DNA from: Scytalidium lignicola
Taxonomy: Eukaryota; Ascomycota; Leotiomycetes
Reading direction: 5' to 3'
NCBI GenBank assembly: GCA_002812745.2
Contig: NCSJ02000045.1
Coordinates: 62,001 to 126,000 of the forward strand
DNA length: 64,000 bases
Shown: one piece after another, positions 12,308-24,552 of the stretch
How positions within the stretch are numbered: the stretch's first letter is position 1
How the letters are laid out: every line of letters starts with the position of its first letter
Notes under the pieces: generated by a model
The model's input: only the letters and a program-made list of their open reading frames with translations
The model's database searches: none
What the model was told of the DNA's origin: nothing
Program-made: the position numbers and the translations under genes

Positions 12308-12460
12308 AAAAAATAAGCTAATATAGGCTGTAGTTTGATTGGACGACTGCTTGTTCGTTGTAATTCCTGCAAATACTCGATGGACCCCCCTTTTGCATCT
12401 TCATCATTTATCTTCAGGGTGCTTCATCTAATATTCAGCTGCTATTCATATTGCCCCCTC
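12308..12460 (+). repeat. Less-mutated copy of the repeat at 2268-2415
   Basis: The GC-richer member of the pair, with G and C retained where the 2268 copy has A and T. It lies directly before the GST relic. Confidence 0.6.
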
Positions 12461-12479
12461 CCGTCTTACCTGCCAAGTT

Positions 12480-12690
12480 TGTTTTATCTCCTAGATTCTT
12501 AGTGATCGTGCTTTCTTGTTGGGTACCGAGAAGCCCACCTCATTTGATGCTGTTGTCTTTGGAATTATTTTGTCCGTATTCCGAGCTCCTGATCTACACC
12601 CACAACCGGATGTCAAATCTGGGTCGATATATCAAACGGCTACTTGCAGAATATTTCCCAGATCTGGAAGCTGCTGCCAAGGGAATATAG
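12480..12690 (+). pseudogene. C-terminal relic of a FAXC/metaxin-like GST gene
   Basis: One frame reads LLGTEKPTSFDAVVFGIILS and another LGRYIKRLLAEYFPDLEAAA. These match LLGTDKPTSFDAAVFGMTL and LAQYIKRLLETYFPELEAAF of the intact GST gene at 4338-5144, in the opposite orientation. A frameshift lies near 12610, and the N-terminal two thirds are absent. Confidence 0.8.
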
Positions 12691-13087
12691 CTAGGCACGA
12701 CACGAAGTGAGAAGATCTTCTCACCCGGGCCTGAATGGCTTGTCAAGCCATGAAGTTTTGCCTCGGGTTTGAATCCGAAATGCATGATCGGATGTTCTAT
12801 TTGTTGCTCAACATGGCTCATGAACTCAGTATAGATATAGATGATGCTGAATCCCCAGTTGAATCAATGTGTGAGTAACTTGAGGCTCGTCCCCTGTCTC
12901 GAGTTCCTCAAGGATGAGGTGTTTGATCGCAAGGCATAGATTCCGATTTTTTCTGTTGGAGGACGTATTGGGTTTTCTGATAAGAATGGAACTGTTACAG
13001 TATACATCTGACAAAGTTCACACACTCTTAAAGAGATTGATGTCTTTAGTGACTGTAAAATATATGATTGTTATCCTAGATGATAAT
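12691..13087. other. Intergenic, no gene seen
   Basis: A B-box-like GGGTTTGAATCC occurs near 12765, but no tRNA fold or A-box fits around it. Confidence 0.4.
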
Positions 13088-13205
13088 TGTTGGAAGGATA
13101 TAATATGCGCAGGCACACAGTATATGTAGTACTGGGTGTATATATAGGGCTTCATCCCACTTCTGTAGAGAATCAAGTCGTCAACTCCATTTATACATTG
13201 CAACA
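13088..13205 (+). mobile_element. Complete very short solo LTR (118 bp) with 5-bp TSD
   Basis: Begins TGTTGGAAGG and ends ATTGCAACA, giving the canonical TG...CA with 5-bp inverted ends TGTTG/CAACA. It is flanked by direct 5-bp duplications ATAAT (13083-13087 and 13206-13210). An internal TATATATAGGG about 50 bases in looks like a promoter TATA box, which sets the plus orientation. Related copies are at 3277-3368 (minus) and 50430-50528 (plus). The length is small for a fungal LTR and suggests a TRIM/SMART-like or Copia-type element. Confidence 0.75.
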
Positions 13206-13210
13206 ATAAT

Positions 13211-14120
13211 TCTGACGAGAAAGAAGAACGTACTCTTTAAATACACATAAAATATTCATCATCATTAAACTAATCCACATTCCACGATCTCGGGTGTCGA
13301 GTTACCCGTAGATACTCAACAATAATTGCTTTGACTGGTATCCGGAGACAGATTCTGAGTGCGGGGAAAAGATTGTGTTTACACGAAACTGCGGAGAAGA
13401 TATGGGGTTAAATCTGATAATACCTGCACATTATTTACCGTTGTCCTATCTGAAGATGTGGAGTCTTGGTGTGACTCACTTTGGTTGAACGCCGTATATG
13501 TGATCTATTGTGGAGATTAACGTGGAGATATCAGTAGAGGTCATGTAAGAGGTTTGTGTGTTGCTGCATTTATGAGCCGGTATACTTTTTAAGGTGCTTC
13601 GGATGAAAATTGGTAACGACAGCTGTTTGCCTGTCACTGTGATTTGCGTGATCTCATTTGCTCAAACCCTTGCATAACCCTTGTGAAGTGGGGATTCTAT
13701 TTTATGAATATTACCTACATGAGCTCATATGGTCCTTATAGTCCTTGTTCAGAATCTCGCGATCCTAGTCATAATCCCAATTTTAACCCTTGCATGTGTG
13801 AAATATTTAGGGAATAGTAATAAAAAGACCTCGGCTGTGTGAGACGGCACTTCTACACCAGGATATGATTATTGGTAAGCTACTTAAAATCTTGTTGCCG
13901 TCTATTGGTAAATCTGACAAACTTGATCTACTCTTTAAAAATTCAGTACATTCCACATAGTATGTCATACCCGAGTTCATCCATTGGAAGTGCTCTTGAG
14001 ATCTCAGTCTGAACAGTTTGCAATTGGCATATACAACAACCGTGGCTCCTATTTATAATTTTATATATTAGATTTCCTTGTTCTAGCCATTGTGGACAGC
14101 TTGCAGAAGACACCATAGCT
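13211..14120. other. Promoter region of the MDR oxidoreductase gene, otherwise no gene
   Basis: About 900 bp without a supportable gene. The proximal part presumably holds the promoter of the gene starting at 14121. A string near 13330-13350, ACTGGTATCCGGAGAC after ACTCAACA, faintly resembles an LTR end followed by a Copia primer-binding site, but no LTR pair was found. Confidence 0.4.
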
Positions 14121-15234
14121 ATGACATTCACAAATACACAACTCATCTATGCCAGAACTCCAGCTCCTACCATCATTCCTGACCTCTCCAACGGGACCTT
14201 TACTCTAAAGACGGAGCAGATCTCAGAGACAATCCCTGATGACAAAGTCATTGTTCGTGTACACCATCTTTCGCTGGATCCCGCCATGCGCCACTGGCTG
14301 ACTGCCCAGCGGTCGTACATTGAACCGGTACAGCTTGGTGAAGTAATGCGCTGCCAAGCATCTGCCCAGATTATCGCTGTGGGAAGAGGTCTCAAAGATC
14401 GTTTCAAAAAAGGAGATTGGATAATTGCCATGACGGGTTGCCAGGAGTATGCACTTCTTACCGCCGAAGAGATCCAGTTTCGTAATGCCATACTTCCTGG
14501 GAGCAGGCCGTCCGACTCCTTGTCAATTTTAGGAGATACTTTATTGACTGCGTACTTCGGGATCATCGAGGTCTCCAAGGTCAAGCGAGGAGATACGGTA
14601 GTCATCTCTGGAGCTGCTGGTGCCACAGGCATAATGGCAGGCCAGATTGCCAAACTTAAAGGCGCCAAAGTTATTGGCATCGCAGGCAGCCAAGAAAAAT
14701 GTGAATTTCTCGTGAATGAGCTAGGACTCGACGCGGCAATCAATTACAAGGACCAAGACTGGGCGGAGAAATTGAAAGCGGCAGTGTTGCCAGGTTATAT
14801 TGATGTCTATTTTGATAACGTTGGTGGTGAGGTTTTGGATAACTGCCTCAGACTGGCCGCTCGAAATTCTCGGTTTACCATCTGTGGCAATATCAGTCAG
14901 TACAACGCGGAGAAGCCACGAGGACCCAGTAATATAATCCAGGTGATTGTAGGCATGTCCTATTTATGCTCGTGTTTCGTTATTCTAACTATAATTATTA
15001 TGTTAGACACAACGAATTACCATGAAAGGTTTTATTGTCTTCGATTATATCCCGCAGTTCTCAAAAGCTCTAGAGGAGCTGCGGCAGTGGTTACAAGAAG
15101 GTAGAATCCAACGGAAGGAATATATCATTTCAGGTGGCCTAAAAGCCGTGCCTCAAGGATTGGTTGGTTTGTTTGCGGGCGTAAATACAGGAAAGATGAT
15201 GGTGGAAGTAGCCTCTCAGTCGGAAGCTATTTAG
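14121..15234 (+). CDS. NADP-dependent MDR oxidoreductase, prostaglandin/alkenal reductase (LTB4DH) type
   Basis: Two exons (14121-14942, 15007-15234) with a GT-AG intron at 14943-15006 give 349 residues in frame. The start MTFTNTQLIYARTP is preceded by an A-rich context. Landmarks of the zinc-free PTGR/leukotriene B4 dehydrogenase branch of medium-chain reductases are VHHLSLDPAMRHWL, the NADP-binding GAAGATGIMAGQIAKLKGAK, YFDNVGGEVLDNCL, RFTICGNISQYN and, after the intron, TMKGFIVFDYIPQFSKALEE. The family reduces the C=C bond of enals and enones with NADPH. The physiological substrate is unknown. The gene is undamaged and stands alone between repeats. Confidence 0.9.
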
Positions 15235-16048
15235 AGCAACAGGCCTTTTTTTTTCTTATTCTTTTTAGTAGTATTCTCAATTTCGAAGACAGGAGACTTT
15301 TATACTGCACAATTTGTTTTGCTATTCAGTCACTTCTATACCTGGTAGTGACTTTCTAAGATAGTAAGTCTATCATACAAATTTAAATGTTAAACATTTT
15401 GTTAAAGTTTTAGAAATAAAGTTACACATGTAAGAGTTAGATGTAATAAGCACAACTTACGGTTGACTCATCTGTTACTCGCTCGGAAATTGCTACCTAA
15501 TTAATAATTAATAATTAAAATATTTTGCGATTAATTTAAGCTCATGTATCTCTTATGTAAATATTATGATTTTCAAAGTTTATCTTTATCGTATGATAAG
15601 TAACAATAATATTTAAAAACAAGAATATATCACATACATATATAATTAATCGTACAATTCTGAATGGTATACGAAGGTCATAACAAAAGGTTATCAGAAT
15701 CTGCGAAAACGTTATATACGCACATACTGTATAGCGAACATAACCTGCTACAAGTTCTACAATAGGTGAAGTGCTTAAAGCTTACTATAATTACAGTATA
15801 TTATAAGCCATTAACAACTTAAAAGTTACTGTAATTACAAAGCATTTACACCATCAAATTATTTAACGTCAATTTAATACTTTAACGGATTTTAATAACC
15901 TTTAACNTTTTTATATTTTGCAAGTATATTCTTCAGTTATGATATACTAGTCTGACATTTAAAATCAAGGGGTTAAATTACAAATTGATGAGAAAGGAGG
16001 ATGTTGTATGATAATAAGTGTTAATTCATAAGAAGAATCTTATTTAGA
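15235..16048. other. AT-rich intergenic DNA
   Basis: Downstream of the oxidoreductase. AT-rich with one N (15907). Short inverted motifs around 15776-15850 (ACTATAATTACAGTATATTATAAG type) recall the interiors of the nearby inverted-repeat elements. Confidence 0.5.
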
Positions 16049-16056
16049 TACATTTA

Positions 16057-16529
16057 GGGGATACTTAAATCCACCTGCAACATACCTAAATCTACCCAAA
16101 ATCGCTGGTATGGGCTATGCGCAGACCACATACCTGCACAATACACTAAATGCCCTATATATATAGTGACCTTCAGGCTATAAGTAGCCTATAGTACAAC
16201 AGCTTTTAGGTTGTTCACAGCTCATGCAACATTATAATTTAGTGCTCATCAACATTTATTTAATTATCTTGAAACTAAGAGTTATACAACAAAACAAAAG
16301 AGAATTTAAGTATATATTATCAATTAAAATAATTAGAAACTTTTACAAAATATAAATTAATCTCTATTATTACAGATAAAACTTCGATATTATCAAATAT
16401 ATATTTGATTGAATTTTGTACTTTTTGCCTAAAAATTAAGTTGAAATACGGTATTGTTGCCTGAAAAGAAACCGATACCGGCGATTTTGGGTAGATTTAA
16501 GTATGTTGCGGGTGGATTTAAGTATCCCC
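16057..16529. mobile_element. Non-autonomous inverted-repeat element with 8-bp TSD, 473 bp
   Basis: Terminal inverted repeats of about 50 bp start GGGGATACTTAAATCCACC and are almost identical at the two ends (AAATCTACCCAAAATCGC inside both). Direct 8-bp duplications TACATTTA flank it (16049-16056 and 16530-16537). The interior shares the 17-mer AGTGACCTTCAGGCTAT with the 661-bp element at 11243 (copies at 16165 and 11534), which suggests related families. No coding sequence. Confidence 0.85.
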
Positions 16530-16537
16530 TACATTTA

Positions 16538-17197
16538 TTGTAGCATTTACAGGTGATTTCACATTTGCTTGGCAAGCTGAAAATGTATCCTCTCAAGCGC
16601 CAGGTTTACCAGCTTGTTAGGCCAAAATTACACACAAGGTTATCATCCACTTATAATCTTTTCTTAGCCCATTGCAGCCATAATTCTAAGGCAACAACGC
16701 TAAAAGTGGCCTCAAAGTGGCCTCTAGCGTCGGAGGGATAAGATAAGTAATCATGTGGCCTCGCTTAGATTTCAGGAAATTTCACGGATTTCTAATAAGC
16801 TAGCTATCCATGTCAATCTGGGGTAGCAAAGCCAAATCTGCTATTAAAGCGGCACTCTCATTTTCACNNTTTTTTTTAAAAAATTACTATTTTCTTCCAC
16901 CGGAACCATACAACATTTTATGTTTCACGAGCTCACGTCTACAGAGAAGACGTCAGGTAATGCAGTAACGATACTACCACTACTGCTGCTGCATAGTACT
17001 CACTTGGATTCTTTCCTAGGCATTTTTACAGACTGAGGTCTAAATAAGTATTGCGATTGAAATACATTGGAGATTCTATGTGTACAAAAACAAGGTAATG
17101 TCGATGCTATAATATTTGCGAAGGCATTCTTATGCTCGATTATTAGTCTAGTTATACGATTGTATATATTTTCAACGTCTATTAACTGGCCGAGACA
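16538..17197. other. Intergenic; possible Helitron 3' fragment at 16550-16830
   Basis: No gene. The stretch 16720-16800 shares short strings (TGTGGCCTCGCTTA, TTCACGGATTT) with the flank of the Helitron near 10600-10690. Two Ns lie in a T-run near 16868. Confidence 0.35.
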
Positions 17198-18636
<1,439 letters not shown>

Positions 18637-19395
18637 GATTGATAGTGAAGTATGGAGAAGTGGAGAAATGTGTGTCTGTGGGGGTGAGATTCAAACGTTG
18701 TCAAAACTCAAAACTTAAAACTTTCTTGCTATATGCTTTCATGCCAAAATTGATGCAACATTAGAAAAGTTGACCGGACCGCTTGCGGACCGCCTAGAGA
18801 TCGTCTGTTTTTTATCGGCCCGGACAATTTCTTCTTCGGTTTCCGGGACAAGCTGTCCGGAGTTCACAGTTCACGACGAACAACATGGAACCCACGACCT
18901 TCGGAGCGCTATCTTGCCGTCTGATGCATGGCCAGACCCTATTCCACTAATTCGCCGCCTTAACCTGGCCAACCGGATCAGTTTGGGGAGGAGGCTGACG
19001 GTCTACCCCTCTTCCCAGTACAGGAGACGACGGCCAGGATTTCTAGCGGCTAATTTTGTTCAGTGATTGAAAATTTTGTATTGTGGCCGCTGTAATCTAC
19101 TATTTTAGTACCTCGGACAATAAGACTATGGCCACGAGTGTCTCGCACGTGATAGAGAACAGGGAACAATTCTAGTATATAGAATCGACTCTTTAAATAA
19201 ATCATGTAATCTCTCTCAATGCTAGCTAGATAATTTTAAAAAATTATAATGATTACGATGAATAACTATGGTATTTGAGTGATATAACTACTTGTTAATT
19301 CTTATTTCCTTAGCAATTTAAAATAAGTAAAATTAACAGTTACGTGACTATTTGGGTTGTTGTATAAATAATGAGCTAACTTAGTTGTAAATAAA
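18637..19395. other. Promoter of the isopropylmalate dehydrogenase gene and intergenic DNA
   Basis: The first few hundred bases upstream of the minus-strand ATG carry GC-rich CCGG and CCGGA motifs (18774, 18852-18865). CCGG-NN-CCGG is the known target of the leucine regulator Leu3; here only single half sites are evident. The rest shows no gene. Confidence 0.35.
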
Positions 19396-19764
19396 TTAAA
19401 CTAATTTATAGAAATACAGTAAGAAGACCAACATTTTATTTTTATTCCAGTCAAGAGATGAGAACCCTTCAGAGTGAATCAAATTAAGTATAAGTTTTGA
19501 TTTAATTTTGCTGGTTCTACCTAAGAGTCCGATCTCTAGAAAAAGAGCTTCTCCTTCATTAGCTAAATTAGATAAGACTAAATTTAGCCTTTTGTTACCT
19601 GTGCTCAACATCCAACGTGACATTATTTTCTTAAGTATGCAATTTCTGATTGTTTTATAGGTACCAAAGAGAGGTCTATATGCGAATCCCATCATGAGTC
19701 CCTCCTTGAGATCAATAAGTCTCTTAGACATGGATGCGACGTGAGGTGGCGGGCCGATATTCAC
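19396..19764 (-). CDS. Hypothetical protein, 122 residues
   Basis: An uninterrupted frame starting MNIGPPPHVASMSKRLID with basic and leucine-rich segments. No domain recognised. The 3' half is AT-rich. It may be a gene fragment or chance frame. The reading frame is the only evidence. Confidence 0.2.
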   Translation of the reverse strand: MNIGPPPHVASMSKRLIDLKEGLMMGFAYRPLFGTYKTIRNCILKKIMSRWMLSTGNKRLNLVLSNLANEGEALFLEIGLLGRTSKIKSKLILNLIHSEGFSSLDWNKNKMLVFLLYFYKLV

Positions 19765-19901
19765 CGGATACCGAACTCCTTCATGCTAGTCCGAGAGTAA
19801 AACCACGGAGAGAAAATATTGATCCTGTTCTGTACATATTACGTGGAGTTTCCACCTTCATCGATTTGCTAATATCTTGACACGATTTAAAATCCTTGAA
19901 A

Positions 19902-22029
19902 ATGACAGTGAAGCAGGACACAATTCCTTTAGCGCTCTATCTATGGAGAAGAATTGCTTCTTTGGGAATTGAGCATGTCTTTGGCGTCCCGGGCGATTTC
20001 AACTGTATGTAACCTTCCAGCAATATGTACAGTACATCGTTGTTCTGGCCAAATAAAAGTTTCCACTAACTAGAAAAACGCCGAATTTTAGTGGAAATGA
20101 TTGACCATGTCTACTCTGTCCCTGGGTTGAAATGGTTGGGCACGTGCAATGAGCTCAATGGCGCATACGCTGCTGATGGCTATACTCGCATCAAAGGGAC
20201 GCCAGGTGTGGTTCTAACAACTTACGCTGTTGATGAACTTTCAGCTATGAATGGAGTCGCTGGCGCTTATGCAGAACATGCAGGAATGATACACGTGGTT
20301 GGGATGCCAGCACGACATTGTAAGAAACCGCAACTCCGATTATTGTGTACATCTTGATCTATGTCTGATCCGGGTGCTGATTCGTATACAACAGTCCAAG
20401 AAAAACGGACCTTACTGCACCATACGTTAGAGCCAAATATGGATCAAACAACTACATTTGTGGAGATGAGCAAGCCGATACGTAAAACGTTTGCTATATT
20501 GAACAATGAAGAGACGGCAACCCAGAAAGTTGATAGGGCATTTATCAAATGTGTGCGGAGCAGGTTACCTGTATTCATCTATGTCCCTACAGATGTTGTA
20601 AATATTTTGGTAGATGCTCAATCTCTGAACACTCCGTTAGATACAGTGGTTCGGAACAGCGACAGTGGAGCAGAAACTCTGGTAGTGGAAAAGATTTTGA
20701 AGGCTTTAAAGGATGCTCCGAGACCAGCCATTGTGGCAGACGTGCTTGCCACGAGACATGGCGGCCAAGACTTTACCAGAAGATTTGTTAACGTGACACA
20801 ATTCCAAACGTACGCGACTCAGATGTCGAAAGGCATCATTGACGAAGATAGTCCATATTACAACGGAATATATAGAGGAAAGTATGAAGAGTATCTTAAA
20901 CAAAACTTCATCAGAAACCAATCTGACGGTGGTCTACACAGTATCTTTCCCTGGCATTAAAGATGCAGCGGAAGCTTCCGACCTGATTATCACCATCGGT
21001 CCTCTACTCTCAGATTCAAACACGGGCAGATTCACCAGAAAGATTGTTGCCGACAAGGCAATAGTCTTAGCTCATGATTACTGCCAAGTTTTCAGAGAGA
21101 AGTTTGATGGTTTCCATTTCCTACCGATATTAAAAAGGGTTGTTGAGGAGCTCGAGAATAATTAGGCCCACTACAACCTTCCAAGACCTCACTACTGGAC
21201 GAAAATAAAGGTATGTTGGAGCCGCTTACTCTTACCACAGATTTGGCCCTAACTGGTCTGATACCCTACAATAGACCCCCCTGCTGTCTGAGTCCAAATC
21301 AGGTACGGTCACCCAGGATTATTTATGGCAGCGCATTGGACGCTTCCTCAAGCCCAATGACATTTTATTTGCAGAAGTTGGTACAACCCAATTTGGCATA
21401 ATAGACGCAACATTCCCCGCAAATACTCGATTCAACACCCAGATGTTCTGGTCCTCAATCGGATTCTCCGTCCCTGCGACGCTTGGCGCTTGCATCGCAG
21501 CAAAAGAAATGAGGCTGCCTGGCAGAGTTGTCTTGATCGTGGGCGACGGATCACTCCAAATGACCGTCCAGGAGGTAGGTTCTTTCATTCGCTTTGGCCT
21601 CAAGCCAATCATATTCGTAATCAACAATGATGGGTATTCGATCGAACGCGCGATCCACGGCCCTGGGCAACAATACAACGATATCAGCCCACAATGGGAC
21701 TATCAGAAAATGTTGGAATTCTTCGGCGCCAAAGGTTCGGGCACGGGCACGAGTAATGGTGTTATGAGCCGCAGCTCTTATTGCAGCAGCATTGAAGACG
21801 TTGAACGTATAATAGGGAGCGAGGAATTTGGACGCTGTGAGTGCATAGAGGTACGTGTTTGCTTGGCCATCGGCATCCCTGTTTCCACAGCACCAAAATA
21901 GTTGCAGACTAATCCTGGTGTGTATTGTAGCTGTGCGAGATAAGAATGGATAAATTGGATTATCCGTGGCGATTAAAGGCTTCCCGCAAACTTGCTAGAG
22001 CAGCAATGGCGGCCATGGCGTCGAAATGA
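19902..22029 (+). pseudogene. Pyruvate/indolepyruvate decarboxylase-like ThDP enzyme, disrupted
   Basis: The order is that of fungal 2-keto-acid decarboxylases. N-terminal PYR domain: MTVKQDTIPLALYLWRRI, HVFGVPGDFN, and ELNGAYAADGYTR with the catalytic Glu. Middle domain: SDLIITIGPLLSDSNTG. C-terminal PP domain: VGDGSLQMTVQEVGSFIRFG and INNDGYSIERAIHG, the Mg-ThDP motif GDG...NN. The end is MDKLDYPWRLKAS. Inferred introns: 20005-20091, 20320-20394, 20882-20941, 21211-21292 and 21851-21930. Two faults remain: no splice choice around 20882 keeps the phase (one base off), and an in-frame TAG at 21163-21165 precedes HYNLPRPHYW. The TAG is not a homopolymer problem, so the gene is probably non-functional. 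With both faults ignored it would be about 581 residues, normal for the family. Confidence 0.75.
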
Positions 22030-22190
22030 ATGGAGTTACTAGTAGAAGTTCATGAATTTACTCGCGCCATTTTACCAGTTTTGAATCGATATTGAGCTGT
22101 AGTTAGCAGACACTATATAGAATTATGAGCAGATCATTGTGATGCAGACGTATATTCACTTTCTATTACTAACTAATCAATTTCTGTATA

Positions 22191-22600
22191 ACGTAATTCC
22201 CGGTCTCACCGACCACCCGGTCCCACCGACCACTGAATTTGACAGCGAAATTGTTAAATTTAAAGTGTTAATAATTCAACCACAAAGCTATTTCATAGAA
22301 TTATCTTTCTCCGAGTATTTAGTTAATCTTTAAAATTTAAATTAATAAGCTTTAAATATAATAATAACTTATATAACATAGAATATACCTCCTTGGCCTT
22401 ATAATTTAGGCTAATATTACATTTAACAATATTATAAAGACTTTGAATTGCTGAAAACTTTAAAATAAAGTATATAATTAAATATATTAGTTAAATTTAA
22501 AATTTCATATCAAAATTCAAAAGTGGTTGTTGAGATATAAAGGTATGATTTTGTTAAATTTCGCTGTCAAATTCAGTGTCAGTGAGACCGGGAATTACGT
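22191..22600. mobile_element. MITE of the pogo/Tc1 type, 410 bp
   Basis: Ends ACGTAATTCCCGGTCTCAC and its inverse, both flanked by TA (22189-22190, 22601-22602). Inner inverted segments (TGAATTTGACAGCGAAAT) extend the repeats. The left end carries an extra CCGACCACCCGGTCC stretch missing on the right. AT-rich interior, no coding sequence. The outer 14 bases match the pogo-like element that starts 82 bp later. Confidence 0.85.
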
Positions 22601-22682
22601 TATTACCAACTTAACGAACCTGCTGACATAAGTCTGTATTTTTAACTTAAGGCTTCACACTTAACTATACAAAATTAAAATA

Positions 22683-24550
22683 ACGTAATTCCCGGTGTTA
22701 CCGACCACCCGGTGTTACCGACCACTTCCCCTCCAAATCATCAACTTTACCACTACTTCTACTTTCAAGTAATTATTTCTCAACCAAAACGCGTTCCAAT
22801 GCCTAAAAAGCTATATACATAACAAGAAGGAAGGGTCCTTCTTATTATAAACATGTTAAAAAAANGGCTAAATCAAATCTGTTCGAGTTACAGTGTATAA
22901 TTTTGATGTACCTCATAGGACATTAAATGTATGCCTCCATAGTCAAGTTCAAATGAGTATTACTTACAATAAACACTTTAAGATAACTCAACTTAAGGAG
23001 GAATCATTAGTCTAATGGATTATCTTCATGAGGAAACAAGGAATGCCTCTTAAGCCTTTAGGAGTACAATCAATGGCTAATACATTGATTTCTGGACAAG
23101 ATAAACTTACTCTTACTTTACTTGTAAGTAAAAATTAGGTTTATGAATTTTTAAAGTGTTATTCTGAACTTACTACTAAATATGTTTGCTGATATAACTA
23201 TAAACAAGCTTTATATGAAGATCTAAAGCTTATTCAGGAGTAGTTTAACTAATTCTTAAAGGTTAAGGCTTAATATAGAATTCTAGATAAAGACATTTAT
23301 AACTTTGACAAAATTAGCTTTACTATAAGAATTATTATTATTATTAAAGTAATTACATCTTCTGATTGTTTTAGCAAACCTTTACTTTTACAGCTTGAGA
23401 ATCATGAATAAGTCATTGTTATTAAATTAATCAATGCTTGTGGATAAGCTTTACTACTTATGATTATCTTTAAAGGAAAGAACCATTAACTAGCTTAGTA
23501 TTATGAATTGCCTGAAGGCTAGAGACTTGAAACAAGTGATAATCAATAGACTGATAATCAAATTGGCCTTGAATGGCTTTAAAAATATTTAATCCATTTA
23601 CTAAGAATAAAACTAAAGGTTAATATTGTATATTAGTCCTTGATGGTCATAGCAATTATATAGCTCTTGAATTCAATTTGTTTTGCTCTTAACATAAGAT
23701 TATTCCAATTTGTATACCTTCTTACTCATCTCATTTCCTTTAACCACTTAATATAACTTGTTTCTCAATTCTCAAGTGTACATATAGTACATAAATCAAA
23801 AGCAAAGTGTATAGTAGAATTTAATATATCAATAAAGAGGATTTCCTAAAAGTATATTCAATTGTACATTAACAAACTTTCAAATCAACAACTATTCAAA
23901 GTGGATTTTCAATAACTAGATTGATTTTATATAAACCAGACTATATATTAATTAAATTACATATTCAAGTTGAAAAGACTCTTATACCTCCAAGGAGTAC
24001 TTATAACAATCCTAGAACATAATAAGTTTTATAAACATCTTATAACTCTGTTCAATTACAATTATAATCTTAATCTATTCAGCAATTACTTAAGGAACAG
24101 TATAGTCTTATAACCCTTATGAAAAGGGCTTTCAATCAATTAGTTAAAGGTTTTGAAATAGTCATGCATAATATAGCATTTATGACTAAAGATATAAAAG
24201 CATTACAAGTTGAAAATGCCTTCTTCTAACAAAAACTCTATAAACCTCAAAAGTAATTAGTTCATACAAGTTCGTTAATAACACAAGAGGCTTAGGCACT
24301 TGCTTAATCTAATACAACAGTACAAAATGTAATAAAGGAGTTAAATCCTTCAACATCCACTAATCCTTTACAAGGACTACCATGACGGCTATAAAAGTGT
24401 TCAGCATGTAGAATTGTTGGATATAATAGAACTAAATGTCCTACTTTAGCTAATCATTAAATATATTTGAATATTCGTTGTTTGTTGTTAAATATTTGGT
24501 GTTAAGCATTCAGGTGGAGGGGAAGTGGTCGGTAACACCGAGAATTACGT
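22683..24550 (+). mobile_element. Pogo/Fot1-like DNA transposon, RIP-degraded, 1868 bp
   Basis: Terminal inverted repeats start ACGTAATTCCCGGTGTTACC (left) and its near inverse on the right, flanked by TA. The left repeat holds a direct repeat CCGGTGTTACCGACCAC twice. The interior is the remains of a plus-strand transposase from about 22799: a start MPKKLYT, a segment reading DKDIYNFDKISFTI near 23290 (cognate of the first catalytic Asp region IYNFDETGF), and EFNLFCS near 23660 followed by a relic of the second catalytic region. It is full of TAA and TAG at likely former CAA and CAG codons. Non-functional. Homologous throughout to the element at 57977-59864. Confidence 0.85.
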
Positions 24551-24552
24551 TA

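Noticed and set aside
12720..12790. Possible tRNA (B-box-like GGGTTTGAATCC)
   Set aside because: No A-box at the right distance and no acceptor or anticodon stem could be paired.
14147..14743. A 198-residue minus-strand frame opposite the MDR oxidoreductase
   Set aside because: A shadow of the plus-strand gene, which has full family motifs.
18770..19066. A 98-residue plus-strand frame upstream of the isopropylmalate dehydrogenase gene
   Set aside because: Lies in the promoter region, with no domain and no support for coding.
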